Positions 7,522-15,750 are shown, numbered from the stretch's first letter. The stretch: 64,000 nt of DNA from Temperatibacter sp965603205 (GCA_965603205.1 CBFDCC010000002.1:1-64000); one strand, 5' to 3'. Numbers and translations are program-made. The notes: generated by a model not told the origin, from the letters alone.

Positions 7522-8372
7522 GTAAATTTGGCGTCATTAGCAAAAACATTTCTGCCACGGTGCTGGATAATTTCAACAGCATCCCCCACGCGGATAACCC
7601 CTGATCCGCGTGGCACGCCGTTTTGACCCACATAAATCTGTTTGTCATCACCGCGTCTAAATTTCGACAGCGCTTTCATCGGCTGGCCGTCCTTACGCTT
7701 GATACCCGTATCAGGATCAACAGTGGTTAAGACACAACGGCTACAGCCCATGATCTGATCTATGATCACATCGCCAATTTTAATGGTCTGCCACAGATCC
7801 TCATCAAAACCATTCTCCACGCCCTCTAGTATAATATTCGGTCGGAAATTTACTGCGGTGACTGGGCCAAAAGTAGCAGCATCTAGATGGCTGTTAATCT
7901 CTGTAACAGACGCGTCTGATAGCGTTAAAATAGGATAGGCATCAGCGTAGCTGCTGGGTGCGTGTTTATTTTGCTGGCTCAATCGCTGGCTCAGCTTAGA
8001 TACGGCAACAACACGCGCAGCCTCCCCTAGATAGTCAGATATCCAATCCGCCGCAGTCTCGCCCATATCAGCACTTTCTACATGGTCTGCCCACACGCCA
8101 ACCTCTGTTAATGGCTGTTCGTTATTTGGCACCTTAAGCGACAGGTTTTTACCATATGCACTTAGCTCAATCGTCTCATCACCAGTCCAGCGGGACGCAA
8201 GATTAACTAGCTGTGGTCGCTCTCGCGCCGTGATGAATTTGCCTTTAGCATTTATGATTAAAAATCTGCGATCCCCGTCAAGGCCGTTTGGGCCGCAGGC
8301 AATTTCATCGACGTTATATCCACCCGTTGATTTAATAGGATAAAGCCTAAGTTCTCTTATACGTATTGTCAT
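7518..8372 (-). CDS. MOSC domain protein (YcbX/mARC-like molybdenum cofactor enzyme)
   Basis: The 284-residue protein has an N-terminal MOSC beta-barrel (IRELRLYPIKSTGG...NGLDGDRRFLI) and a C-terminal MOSC domain with the conserved cofactor Cys region MGCSRCVLTTVDPDTG. The mARC/YcbX group reduces N-hydroxylated compounds such as 6-hydroxylaminopurine with Moco. Start 8372 is chosen because family homology begins at IRELRLYPIKS; the frame runs up to 8438 inside the upstream gene. The start follows the upstream stop by 1 nt and AAGGAC serves as binding site, so it is coupled to the FAD oxidoreductase. The family is secure and the substrate unknown. Confidence 0.85.
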   Translation of the reverse strand: MTIRIRELRLYPIKSTGGYNVDEIACGPNGLDGDRRFLIINAKGKFITARERPQLVNLASRWTGDETIELSAYGKNLSLKVPNNEQPLTEVGVWADHVESADMGETAADWISDYLGEAARVVAVSKLSQRLSQQNKHAPSSYADAYPILTLSDASVTEINSHLDAATFGPVTAVNFRPNIILEGVENGFDEDLWQTIKIGDVIIDQIMGCSRCVLTTVDPDTGIKRKDGQPMKALSKFRRGDDKQIYVGQNGVPRGSGVIRVGDAVEIIQHRGRNVFANDAKFT

Positions 8373-8373
8373 A

Positions 8374-9486
8374 TTAGTCCTTAAATCTTTTTGGGCTATA
8401 TAATTTCTCATCAACGTTGATGTGCGGTGGCATACCACGCCCGAGTATCAAGCTAACAGCAACCTCGGACCATGCAGGGCTTGTTTGAATACCGTAACCA
8501 CCCTGACCCACTGACCAAAAGAAATTAGGCACCTGTTCATCATACCCTATCACCGGTGAGCGATCAGGTGCGAAGGTTCTCAGCCCCGCCCATTTGCTGT
8601 TTATTTTAGATACCTTGGCCCCTGTGAATTTCTCAAATCTGTCTACTGCCAGCGCCACATCCAAATCCTCAGGCTGCGCGTCGCAAGGGGATGATATATC
8701 TTCATTACAAGGACAAACTAGATACCCACCAGATTCAGGCTTAAAATAGATATCCTCTTTTAAGGAAAGCGTCAGCGGGGCCGCCGCGTCATACTGATCA
8801 TACGCAGGAATTGTGATAACCGTACGGCGCAGTGGCTGCACACCAATTGGCTTTGCGCCAAACCGTACAGCAGCAACATCTGACCAAGCCCCTGCGCTAT
8901 TGATAATTGTTTTAGCCGTGATAAGTCCTTGGCTCGTTTGAACCTGCCATAAACCATCGCTAAAAGTAGCCGATAAGATTTCGCAGTCCGTTACAATCTT
9001 GCCTCCTTGACTGGAGAAGCCTTTCAAATACCCTTGATGGATTGCCGATACATCCAGATCAACACTACCTGTGTCGATAATCGCGCCGGCCACATCATCA
9101 AAATTTAGAAATGGCTGAATTTCCTTAATCTCCTCAACGCCAATCTTATAGACATCGGGTACATCTGCCTTCATGGCTTTGTATTTCGCGTCAGCTTTTG
9201 CTTGCTCATTTTTGCCGTAGATATAAAGCGCTCCACGATCATGCATTAACGCCACATCAGAAAAACCATCGGGCGGTGTCATCAGAAAAGATTTTGAATG
9301 CACAGTCAGGGGCCTAATCGACTTACCCCCATAAGAAGCCGCGTAAAAAGCAGCAGAGCGCCCAGTCGTATGGTATCCAGCCTGAGATTCCATCTCGGCA
9401 ATGATCACACTGCCATGCCCCGCCAAGCGATAGCCAATAGACGCCCCCGCGATACCACCGCCGATGATTAAATAATCTGTGTGCAT
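8374..9486 (-). CDS. DAO-family FAD-dependent oxidoreductase (D-amino acid dehydrogenase-like)
   Basis: This 370-residue flavoenzyme has an N-terminal Rossmann FAD motif, DYLIIGGGIAGASIGYRLA. It carries the GYHTTGRSAA segment typical of the DauA-like D-arginine dehydrogenase branch, and a C-terminal FAD contact region GLRTFAPDRSPVIGYD...GQGGYGIQTSPA. The expected reaction is oxidative deamination of an amine or D-amino acid. I start it at ATG 9486, with AGGA about 11 nt upstream; a GTG at 9504 in frame would add six residues. It is followed directly by the MOSC gene, suggesting shared transcription. The exact substrate is open. Confidence 0.8.
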   Translation of the reverse strand: MHTDYLIIGGGIAGASIGYRLAGHGSVIIAEMESQAGYHTTGRSAAFYAASYGGKSIRPLTVHSKSFLMTPPDGFSDVALMHDRGALYIYGKNEQAKADAKYKAMKADVPDVYKIGVEEIKEIQPFLNFDDVAGAIIDTGSVDLDVSAIHQGYLKGFSSQGGKIVTDCEILSATFSDGLWQVQTSQGLITAKTIINSAGAWSDVAAVRFGAKPIGVQPLRRTVITIPAYDQYDAAAPLTLSLKEDIYFKPESGGYLVCPCNEDISSPCDAQPEDLDVALAVDRFEKFTGAKVSKINSKWAGLRTFAPDRSPVIGYDEQVPNFFWSVGQGGYGIQTSPAWSEVAVSLILGRGMPPHINVDEKLYSPKRFKD

Positions 9487-9511
9487 TTTATTAAAGATCC
9501 TCACTTCGTTC

Positions 9512-9604
9512 CGGCCTCGTAGTCACTCGGTACGGCTGCGCCTATTATCATTAGTACCCTCGCATAGGCTCGGCCTCGTAGTCACTCGGTACGGCTGCGC
9601 CTAT
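9512..9604. repeat. Two exact 34-bp direct repeats
   Basis: Copies at 9512-9545 and 9571-9604 are identical over 34 bp, beginning CGGCCTCGTAGTCACTCGGT and ending in GCGCCTAT. Their starts are 59 bp apart. A degenerate relative (CGGCCTGCAGTCGCTCGGTA) lies at 43865-43884. The element fills the gap between the divergent DAO and HisN genes. Confidence 0.75.
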
Positions 9605-9663
9605 GTTCTTTTATCTCTAAACTACCTAAGTAGCGCGATAGCGCGTACCGAACAAGCATGAGG

Positions 9664-9684
9664 CGGCGATAATTCGCCGTTTTT
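9664..9684 (+). terminator. Plus-strand terminator upstream of the HisN-type gene
   Basis: CGGCGA (9664-9669) pairs perfectly with TCGCCG (9674-9679) around TAAT and is followed by five T residues. No plus-strand gene lies upstream, so it either ends an unannotated transcript over the 34-bp repeats or attenuates the hisN leader. Confidence 0.65.
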
Positions 9685-9738
9685 AACAAAAAAGGTGGAT
9701 AACACCTCAATAAACAAGTAGACCATTAAAAAATATTC

Positions 9739-10563
9739 ATGTCCCAATTGGAAATGGTCAATAACATGCCTAGCACCGCACACCTCAAAGAATTAACAAC
9801 CTTTGCCGCCACGCTTGCTGACGCAGCGTCTGAAATCACGCTTAAATATTTCAAGCAAGACATCGGTGTTGATAATAAATTAGCGGGTGATGATTTTGAC
9901 CCTGTAACCATTGCAGACCGCGACGCCGAAACTGCTATCCGCAACCTCATCGAGGCACAGTATCCAGATCATGGCATCATTGGTGAAGAGCACGGCACTA
10001 TCCGCGGCGGTGCTGATTTTATTTGGGTCCTTGATCCTGTTGACGGCACCCGCGCCTTTATCTGCGGTGTGGCATCATGGGGTACGCTCATCGGCCTACA
10101 ATATAAAGGCGAGCCTGTGCTTGGCGTCATTGATCAGCCTTATCTTAAAGAACGTTATATCGGCTCCCGCCTTGGCAGCACATTAAATGGCAAGCCTATT
10201 AGCACGCGCGATTGCCCGTCGATGAAGACAGCCACCGTTGCCACCACTGACCCAGCATTATTTAACGCAAGCGAACTAGAAATCTGGAACGATATTATCG
10301 CTGAGGCAAAGTTAACCCGATACGGCCTAGACTGTTATGCCTACGCTGTTCTATCGGCTGGATTTATAGATGGCGTTATCGAGGCTGGCCTTAAAATATA
10401 TGATATGATGGCGCTGATCCCCGTGATACGCGGGGCGGGCGGCACGGTCACCGATTGGCACGGCAACCCACCCGTTGACAAAGACGGTAATTGTCACAGC
10501 TTACTCGCCGCCTCATCCCCCGCCTTACACAGCGCCCTGCTCGTTAAAACCAAGGAAATATAA
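9739..10563 (+). CDS. hisN: Inositol-monophosphatase family phosphatase, HisN-type histidinol-phosphatase
   Basis: This is a 274-residue Mg-dependent phosphatase. The metal site is visible as GEEHG (E83-E84) and LDPVDGTRAF (D99, D102), with KIYDMMALIPVIRGAGG as the C-terminal motif in place of the more common W-D-x-A. The TRAFICG continuation and the MALIPV segment fit the HisN branch, which dephosphorylates histidinol phosphate in histidine synthesis, better than inositol or CysQ-type enzymes. The start is uncertain among ATG 9739, 9754 and 9766. It is followed after 1 nt by the deformylase-like gene. The family is sure and the substrate probable. Confidence 0.75.
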   Translation: MSQLEMVNNMPSTAHLKELTTFAATLADAASEITLKYFKQDIGVDNKLAGDDFDPVTIADRDAETAIRNLIEAQYPDHGIIGEEHGTIRGGADFIWVLDPVDGTRAFICGVASWGTLIGLQYKGEPVLGVIDQPYLKERYIGSRLGSTLNGKPISTRDCPSMKTATVATTDPALFNASELEIWNDIIAEAKLTRYGLDCYAYAVLSAGFIDGVIEAGLKIYDMMALIPVIRGAGGTVTDWHGNPPVDKDGNCHSLLAASSPALHSALLVKTKEI

Positions 10564-10564
10564 A

Positions 10565-11110
10565 ATGCCTGTTCTTGATCTTGTTTACGCCCCAAACCCA
10601 ATTTTTAAGCAAAAATCAGCTCTCGTTGAAACGATAGACGCTGAGGTTAAGTCATTGGTCGCCGATCTATATGAAACATTATATGAGCAGCGCGGACTTG
10701 GCCTAGCCGCTACTATGGTAGGCATCTTAAAACAGATTGTTGTTATCGACCTGCAAGATGATGAAATAAAAGCGCCGATAACCATGATCAATCCCGTGAT
10801 CACATCTTACAGCGATGACACACAGACATTCGAGGAAGCATCGCTTTGCTACCCCGGTATTGGCGCCGATATCACACGCCCAAAATCCATTGAGGTTACC
10901 TTTCTGGATATAAACGGCAAAGAGCAGAAATTATCGGCTGAGGGCTGGTTATCACAAGTGATCCAGCATGAGGTTGATTATCTAGAAGGCAAAGTTTATC
11001 TGGATTTCCTAAAGCCGATGAAACGCCAATTGGTGATGAAGAAAATGCAAAAATTCAAACGCAACATCGACCGTAACGAGCATGTGCATGGCGAAGGCTG
11101 CGGTTGTTAA
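10565..11110 (+). CDS. Divergent peptide deformylase-like protein lacking key residues
   Basis: The 181-residue fold and motif order match peptide deformylase, but each signature is altered. Motif 1 reads GLGLAATMVG (the oxyanion Gln is Met51). Motif 2 reads EASLCYPG (the metal Cys position is Ser93, with a Cys two residues later). Motif 3 reads QHEVDYLEG (H135 and E136 kept, second metal His replaced by Tyr139). The normal enzyme removes the N-formyl group using Fe/Zn held by Cys and two His, so this copy is probably not a normal deformylase. A His/Cys-rich tail (NEHVHGEGCGC) ends it. AAGGAAAT inside the end of hisN is its binding site, so the two genes are coupled. Confidence 0.8.
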   Translation: MPVLDLVYAPNPIFKQKSALVETIDAEVKSLVADLYETLYEQRGLGLAATMVGILKQIVVIDLQDDEIKAPITMINPVITSYSDDTQTFEEASLCYPGIGADITRPKSIEVTFLDINGKEQKLSAEGWLSQVIQHEVDYLEGKVYLDFLKPMKRQLVMKKMQKFKRNIDRNEHVHGEGCGC

Positions 11111-11177
11111 GTAGGATCACTTAGCTCAAAAGCCGTCATACCCGTGTAAACGGGCATCTTTCTATCATTGGAACGAG

Positions 11178-11197
11178 ACTCCCGCCTACGCGGGAGT
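11178..11197. repeat. Palindromic repeat, copy 2 (16-bp core 11180-11195)
   Basis: ACTCCCGC pairs with GCGGGAGT around CTAC. The 16-bp core is the exact reverse complement of the element at 4989-5004. A smaller hairpin, CCCGT...ACGGG, precedes it at 11141-11154. It lies between two convergent genes and may serve both as a terminator. Confidence 0.6.
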
Positions 11198-11208
11198 GAC
11201 GACTGTTC

Positions 11209-12147
11209 TTACCCCTCAATAAAATGGTCGATGGCTTGCCATACCTTTTCGCGTTTATCGTCGCTTTCCTTGAGAATTTCATGCATAGCGCCCTCGATAC
11301 GCACTAGGCCTACCTGCGGCAGGCGCTTTGCGAAATCTATCATGGCATCATTATCGACGATCGTATCACCGCCCGCTTGCAGCATTAAAATCGGTGTATC
11401 AATGGCCTCTGCGTATCCTGCGCTGTTTAATATACCGATAGAGCGCAGTGCGCTAGAAAACCAGCGATAGGTCACACCGCCAACGGCCAAGCCACGGTCC
11501 TTATGCTTGATGAAGTAATCCTCATCCTCAAATCGTTCATCATCGGATGTTAGCTGGTCGCGCCAGCCCCAACGCCCCTCTTTAAAACTAGTATGTCCCG
11601 GCACATAACGGTGATCTTGGCCAATAGCTGTCATTAATTTCAGCAGCATAGTATTGAGGAAAACAGGCACCCCCCCTGTGTCAATTTTTACCATCGGCGC
11701 AACCAAGATCGCGCGCTCCACTAGATCACCATGATCATGCAAAAAACGCAGGATATTATGGCTACCCGCTGAATGGCCCATCAAAGTATAGGGAGCGGGC
11801 ATCTGGCTATTTAATATCTGATCAAAAAAGCATTTTAAATCGGCAATATGATCATCAAAGTTTAAAACAAAATGACGCTCGCGGTCTTTATGTTCGCGGT
11901 GGGACAAGCCCTGACCACGCCAATCCATCGCCGCGACAGCGTAGCCCCGCGCTTGCCACAGATACATATCTTCATAAAATTTCTCGATGAACTCTGTGCG
12001 CCCACCCAGAATAATCACCGTGCCTTTTGCGCCCTCTTTAGGCCATAGCATATAACGTATTTTTGCCCCATCATGAGAGGTAAAATAATCATAACTAACA
12101 TCAGTGGGTTCGTTTAATCTTTGCGCCTTGGCTTCCATCAAATCCAT
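11209..12147 (-). CDS. Alpha/beta hydrolase, lysophospholipase/monoglyceride lipase type
   Basis: The 312-residue protein belongs to the serine aminopeptidase S33/Hydrolase_4 group. It shows the cap-type start SHDGAKIRYMLWP, the GGRTEFIEKFYED segment common in lysophospholipase L2-like proteins, DWRGQGLS, the nucleophile elbow GHSAGS (Ser126), the acid QAGGDTIVDN and the catalytic His in GAMHEIL near the C-terminus. There is no signal peptide. It probably hydrolyses lipid esters. It lies alone on the minus strand, 29 nt downstream of the TadE-type gene. The family is sure; the substrate is inferred. Confidence 0.85.
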   Translation of the reverse strand: MDLMEAKAQRLNEPTDVSYDYFTSHDGAKIRYMLWPKEGAKGTVIILGGRTEFIEKFYEDMYLWQARGYAVAAMDWRGQGLSHREHKDRERHFVLNFDDHIADLKCFFDQILNSQMPAPYTLMGHSAGSHNILRFLHDHGDLVERAILVAPMVKIDTGGVPVFLNTMLLKLMTAIGQDHRYVPGHTSFKEGRWGWRDQLTSDDERFEDEDYFIKHKDRGLAVGGVTYRWFSSALRSIGILNSAGYAEAIDTPILMLQAGGDTIVDNDAMIDFAKRLPQVGLVRIEGAMHEILKESDDKREKVWQAIDHFIEG

Positions 12148-12176
12148 TATTCATCAAATCCTTATGTATAAAGACC

Positions 12177-12626
12177 TTATAATGCAGGTATTTCCTCAGT
12201 AAGAAAGCCTTTTGATTCACCCGTGATTTCAAAACCAGTTTCATCACCGCCTAAAAAGTACCCAATGGGCAAGATCGGTACATATTGGTAATTGATCTGA
12301 ATAGAGACAAGCCTTGTCTGATCGGTTGGATCAACAGGATTGGTGATGACAACCGCCAGCAAATTATCAGCGCTTAACCCAACAAGGCCTGCGGTTGCTT
12401 TTGTTTCCAACTCGGTAGTTGTGGCACCATAATTGACCATGGCGTAACGGGTGGCTTCTTCTGCTGCGTGCATCACCGCTGCCTTAGTATAAACCATGCG
12501 TGATATTTCCATCACCGATAACAGCGATGCCAAGTATATGGGCAGCACTAACGCAAACTCAACAGCAGTAACACCTTCGTCGCTGGCTTTTAACTTACTT
12601 AAAATATGTGCGATTTTGCCGATCAA
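12177..12626 (-). CDS. TadE-like pilus assembly protein
   Basis: The 149-residue pseudopilin-like protein has the TadE signature: a short basic cytoplasmic start, then G-V-T-A-V-E-F-A-L-V-L-P followed by one hydrophobic helix (residues about 18-42), and a soluble periplasmic part. TadE/TadF proteins are minor pseudopilins processed by the TadV/CpaA peptidase and needed for Flp pilus assembly. Its start overlaps the stop of the gene upstream by 4 nt. It is the last gene of the three-gene minus-strand tad cluster. Confidence 0.85.
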   Translation of the reverse strand: MIGKIAHILSKLKASDEGVTAVEFALVLPIYLASLLSVMEISRMVYTKAAVMHAAEEATRYAMVNYGATTTELETKATAGLVGLSADNLLAVVITNPVDPTDQTRLVSIQINYQYVPILPIGYFLGGDETGFEITGESKGFLTEEIPAL

Positions 12627-13111
12627 TTTAACCTCACGATAGCGCTTTGGCTCAGACGTAAAACATCAGCAACCGCAGGATAACCAAACATCAATGTATG
12701 ATCCTCAGCTACTGTAACACTAACATAAGACTCTCTCGTGCTGCCATCATCACATATGATATCCACGCCGCCCGCACTTTGACAATCACTAGCGGTTCCA
12801 TCAGGACAGACGCAATATAAATCAACAGATACAGCTTGGTTTGAACTCGCCGTTGACGTTGCCAGTGCCCCTGATACCGCTGAGATAATATTACTATAAT
12901 CACCGCCGTCCTCTGGATGGCGCACAATGGCATATTGCACCCCAGCACGCACAGCATTTGATAGTTCCATAGAGCGCAGATACACCATACCATAGTCAGC
13001 AACACCGACACCAAAGGTGCTAAGCATGGCCATTATCAGTGCGGTTTCAACGGCCACACTACCGCGCGCGTTACCTTTTAAGCCTAGACATTTTCTGATA
13101 AATATTCTCAT
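12623..13111 (-). CDS. TadE/TadF-like pilus assembly protein
   Basis: The 162-residue protein has the motif GSVAVETALIMAMLSTFGVGVADYG, the Glu-containing pseudopilin N-terminal helix of the TadE/TadF group. Its periplasmic domain carries four cysteines in a cluster (CVCPDG...CQSAGG...ICDDG). Start 13111 is chosen because GGTGG lies about 6 nt upstream and the start follows the previous stop by 1 nt; an earlier in-frame start at 13132 would overlap that gene. It is translationally coupled on both sides. The cysteine cluster is unusual for the family and may form disulfides. Confidence 0.82.
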   Translation of the reverse strand: MRIFIRKCLGLKGNARGSVAVETALIMAMLSTFGVGVADYGMVYLRSMELSNAVRAGVQYAIVRHPEDGGDYSNIISAVSGALATSTASSNQAVSVDLYCVCPDGTASDCQSAGGVDIICDDGSTRESYVSVTVAEDHTLMFGYPAVADVLRLSQSAIVRLN

Positions 13112-13112
13112 A

Positions 13113-14381
13113 TCATTCCACCAATTGCACACGAATTTGCATCACTGATTTTAGACCGAGTGAAGCGCAAACAGCCTCGTCATTTTTTATCACTGAACTA
13201 CCCGTGAACTTAACAGACTTTCCAATAATTTGCATGCAGGCTGGTGAAAAATTAGCCCCGCCCGTAAAAGTCACTTCTTGATTGGGGAAATATAACACAC
13301 CATCAAATAACAAATTAGACCCGCCGTTAAAAACATTACTAGCACCATATTCTGTGGCAGCAGGGTCTTGGAAAAACAAGATACCAGCATATTCTTCACC
13401 GAGTGCAGGCGCAGTAAAATCAGCTGTTGTACTACCGTTCATACGTATATTACCCACATTTGCAGGATCACTGGCCGTTAAGATGAATGTTACGCCATCG
13501 CCATACATATCACTATTGGCATTAGAGACAAAATCACCACCATCAATTATGTAGACACCTGGGCTAAAGCTAACGTTACTACCCTGTACTGTCAAATCGC
13601 CACAGTAGCGCCCCGGCAGCATCACAGCATCATCACCAGCGGTAACTGCACCGTAATCACAAGCCCCTACTGGTGGAATTTGTAAGTCGTCACCCTCAGC
13701 GCCATATGGGTCGACAGCTTTGCTCGAAAATTCTTGCACAGGACTTTCTGTTGTCAGCGTCGCAGCGCCAGCAACTTCAACACCGCCAAAAGCCATTACC
13801 AGATCAGCCGTTAGCTCAGCACGCCCCCCTACATAAATAGCTTCCGCGCTACTACTATTAGTTGCCACACCGCAGTCGGCGTTCACATCTGCTGTGCCCG
13901 TAAAATAAAGCGCGCGATCAGCCGTTTCCTCCAACGCTACTATACACCCTTCGCCAACTATCACTTTACCAGCGACAGCGCGTGTCGCTACCGTGGTAGC
14001 GCTATCCCAAATTATTGAGGCAAAGGCCATCTGTACCTGCCTACTGATTGTTATTTCCATATAATTACTAAGACCAACTGCGACACCACTGCTCGGTGGA
14101 TCGGTGATGGTTAGTGTATCAGTGGTGGCGTCAAACCCTTGCTCACTCAAATGATCAACAACGCGTGTAAATAAAGCAGGGTCCGTCATATCATCGGCAA
14201 CCGTATGGACGCTCATGAGTGCTGCGCTATCGGCAAGACTTTGCAGCGCACGGCGTTCCATCATAATATGAGTCATATCCAAGCCAAGACCCGCAAAACC
14301 GATAACAACAGGCAATAAAATAGCCGTGATTGTCATCACGCCACCCGCCTCATTTTCTAACAACTTTTTAAATATGCTCAA
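13113..14381 (-). CDS. tadG: TadG-like pilus assembly protein
   Basis: The 422-residue protein begins like TadG/Flp-assembly proteins: NEAGGVMTITAILLPVVIGFAGLGLDMTHIMMERRALQS, a single membrane helix followed by the conserved D and R-x-L-Q region. The remaining 350 residues are Gly/Ala/Asn-rich and appear to form a parallel beta-type domain (VGGRAELTADLVMAFGGVEVAGAATL), with paired Cys near 171 and 241. No von Willebrand MIDAS motif is evident, unlike classical TadG. It is probably periplasmic or surface-exposed and anchored in the inner membrane. It is the first gene of the minus-strand tad unit, divergent from flp. Confidence 0.75.
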   Translation of the reverse strand: MSIFKKLLENEAGGVMTITAILLPVVIGFAGLGLDMTHIMMERRALQSLADSAALMSVHTVADDMTDPALFTRVVDHLSEQGFDATTDTLTITDPPSSGVAVGLSNYMEITISRQVQMAFASIIWDSATTVATRAVAGKVIVGEGCIVALEETADRALYFTGTADVNADCGVATNSSSAEAIYVGGRAELTADLVMAFGGVEVAGAATLTTESPVQEFSSKAVDPYGAEGDDLQIPPVGACDYGAVTAGDDAVMLPGRYCGDLTVQGSNVSFSPGVYIIDGGDFVSNANSDMYGDGVTFILTASDPANVGNIRMNGSTTADFTAPALGEEYAGILFFQDPAATEYGASNVFNGGSNLLFDGVLYFPNQEVTFTGGANFSPACMQIIGKSVKFTGSSVIKNDEAVCASLGLKSVMQIRVQLVE

Positions 14382-14962
14382 AATTCACTTCCTATACTGC
14401 CATATATATTAAAAGAGAGTATGCCGATTCTCTTCGCTAAAGGAAAGAGATGCTGTCAATTTTAATCAAACACAGCAATACCTAGTAAAATTCAGCTCAT
14501 TTATATTTCCATACTGCTAATGAATAGATAAAATTTTAAAACTACCTATAAAAATCAAACAAATTTCATCACTATTATACCTATGATTCGTAAAACTAGG
14601 CAAAAATTCATGGTATTATCGAATAAGCACCCTTAATTTTCCCGAGTCTTTCTCCTTAAATCAACTCAAATCGACTTTTTTAGCATTTTAGAAAAATTAT
14701 TTAACAAAAAACAAAGATCATATTTGCAGCACAAACAATATGTTAGCAATTTCATTAAAATTTTAAACAGCCTGATTTATGATACAAAATCAGCGCTCTA
14801 TTCACACATGCAGGATGTACATAAAATTTTATCTATTTTATCAACTAGTTATTGAGGAAATTAACTTATCATTTTAAGAAGGTCGCTTGAAAAAATTAAC
14901 CTTTTGTTAATGAATTGCCGCTCATACTCAATAAATCGGAAACAGGCAGCTGGAGAAAAGTA
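14382..14962. other. AT-rich divergent promoter region between tadG and flp
   Basis: These 580 bp carry no gene. They are very AT-rich with several homopolymer tracts. The only specific signal I see is the CtrA-type box near the flp end; promoters for both directions must lie here. Confidence 0.6.
14896..14911 (+). promoter_or_regulatory. CtrA-type box upstream of flp
   Basis: TTAACCTTTTGTTAAT fits TTAA-N7-TTAA, the CtrA recognition pattern, 52 nt before the flp start codon. In Caulobacter the flp-type pilin gene pilA is a classic CtrA-activated gene, so the placement makes biological sense. Binding is inferred. Confidence 0.55.
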
Positions 14963-15151
14963 ATGCTAAAACTATTTCGCAAGTTAAAAACTAATGAAGA
15001 CGGTGCTACTGCAATTGAATATGGTCTAATCGCAGCACTCATCGCAGTCGCTCTTATTACAGCTCTAAACACACTAGGTGGCGACCTAAGTACAAAATTC
15101 ACAGAAATTGGTACAGCCGTTGATACTGCTGGTGATGATCCAACACCATAA
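14963..15151 (+). CDS. flp: Flp/Fap-type pilin
   Basis: This is the 62-residue major pilin. The leader MLKLFRKLKTNEDG is cut after Gly14, giving a mature protein starting ATAIEYGLIAALIAV with Glu5 and Tyr6, the Flp hallmark. The rest is one hydrophobic helix and a short tail ending GDDPTP. Start 14963 has GGAG 7-10 nt upstream; the frame opens earlier without family support. It heads the plus-strand tad operon. Its hairpin-rich downstream region (GGGCCGCCC...GGCGGCC, 15178-15207) may reduce read-through so that pilin is made in excess. Confidence 0.95.
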   Translation: MLKLFRKLKTNEDGATAIEYGLIAALIAVALITALNTLGGDLSTKFTEIGTAVDTAGDDPTP

Positions 15152-15177
15152 TATCCTAGTACCATAAGCTTCTATAA

Positions 15178-15212
15178 GGGCCGCCCGCAGATCATGCCCC
15201 GGCGGCCTTTAT
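15178..15212 (+). terminator. Hairpin after the pilin gene
   Basis: AGGGCCGCC at 15177-15185 can pair with GGCGGCCTTT at 15200-15209, followed by ATTTT. It probably acts as a partial terminator between flp and the assembly genes. Confidence 0.55.
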
Positions 15213-15257
15213 TTTGACTTAGATTGATAAACGGCGGCAGACAGATAGGTATCGCTT

Positions 15258-15731
15258 ATGTCCTTAACTATCACAGCTAGCATTATAGGTGCAGCGATCA
15301 CGCTACTCCTGATTGCCTATAGTGATTTAAAGACACGAAAAATACCAAATACTCTACCGCTTGCACTCACTGGATTATATGGGCTCTACGCTACTTTGAG
15401 TTATATATCTGGGCAAATGACCATCACCGATATTGGCTGGTCTATTGGATGTGCTGTTATCATCTTTTTTGTTACCGCTCTGATGTTTGCTTATAATGTT
15501 ATGGGTGGGGGAGACGTAAAGGCATTATCCGCGCTCGCCCTATGGGCTGGAAAATCTTATATTCTTCCGCTATTATTTAATGTTGCTATTATCGGTGGCG
15601 TTGTCGCACTAGGTCTAATATTATCAAGGCGATTTATGAGCGACAGTGAACTGATGAATAAAGTCCCATATGGGGTGGCAATTGCGGTTGCTGGTTTAAT
15701 GTTGATGAAAATACTCATCATATTGAATTAG
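15258..15731 (+). CDS. cpaA: Prepilin peptidase CpaA/TadV
   Basis: The 157-residue polytopic aspartic protease of family A24 cleaves the leader of Flp and of the TadE/TadF pseudopilins. The catalytic residues are visible: D23 in IAYSDLKTRKIPN and D86 in MGGGDVKALSAL. It has about four to five membrane helices and no N-methylation domain, as is usual for the short TadV type. It is followed 19 nt later by cpaB. Confidence 0.93.
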   Translation: MSLTITASIIGAAITLLLIAYSDLKTRKIPNTLPLALTGLYGLYATLSYISGQMTITDIGWSIGCAVIIFFVTALMFAYNVMGGGDVKALSALALWAGKSYILPLLFNVAIIGGVVALGLILSRRFMSDSELMNKVPYGVAIAVAGLMLMKILIILN

Positions 15732-15750
15732 CGCTAAAAGGAGACAGGTT

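Noticed and set aside
9512..9604. Possible CRISPR array
   Set aside because: Only two repeat copies with a 25-bp spacer-like gap, and no cas genes; a dispersed intergenic repeat fits better.
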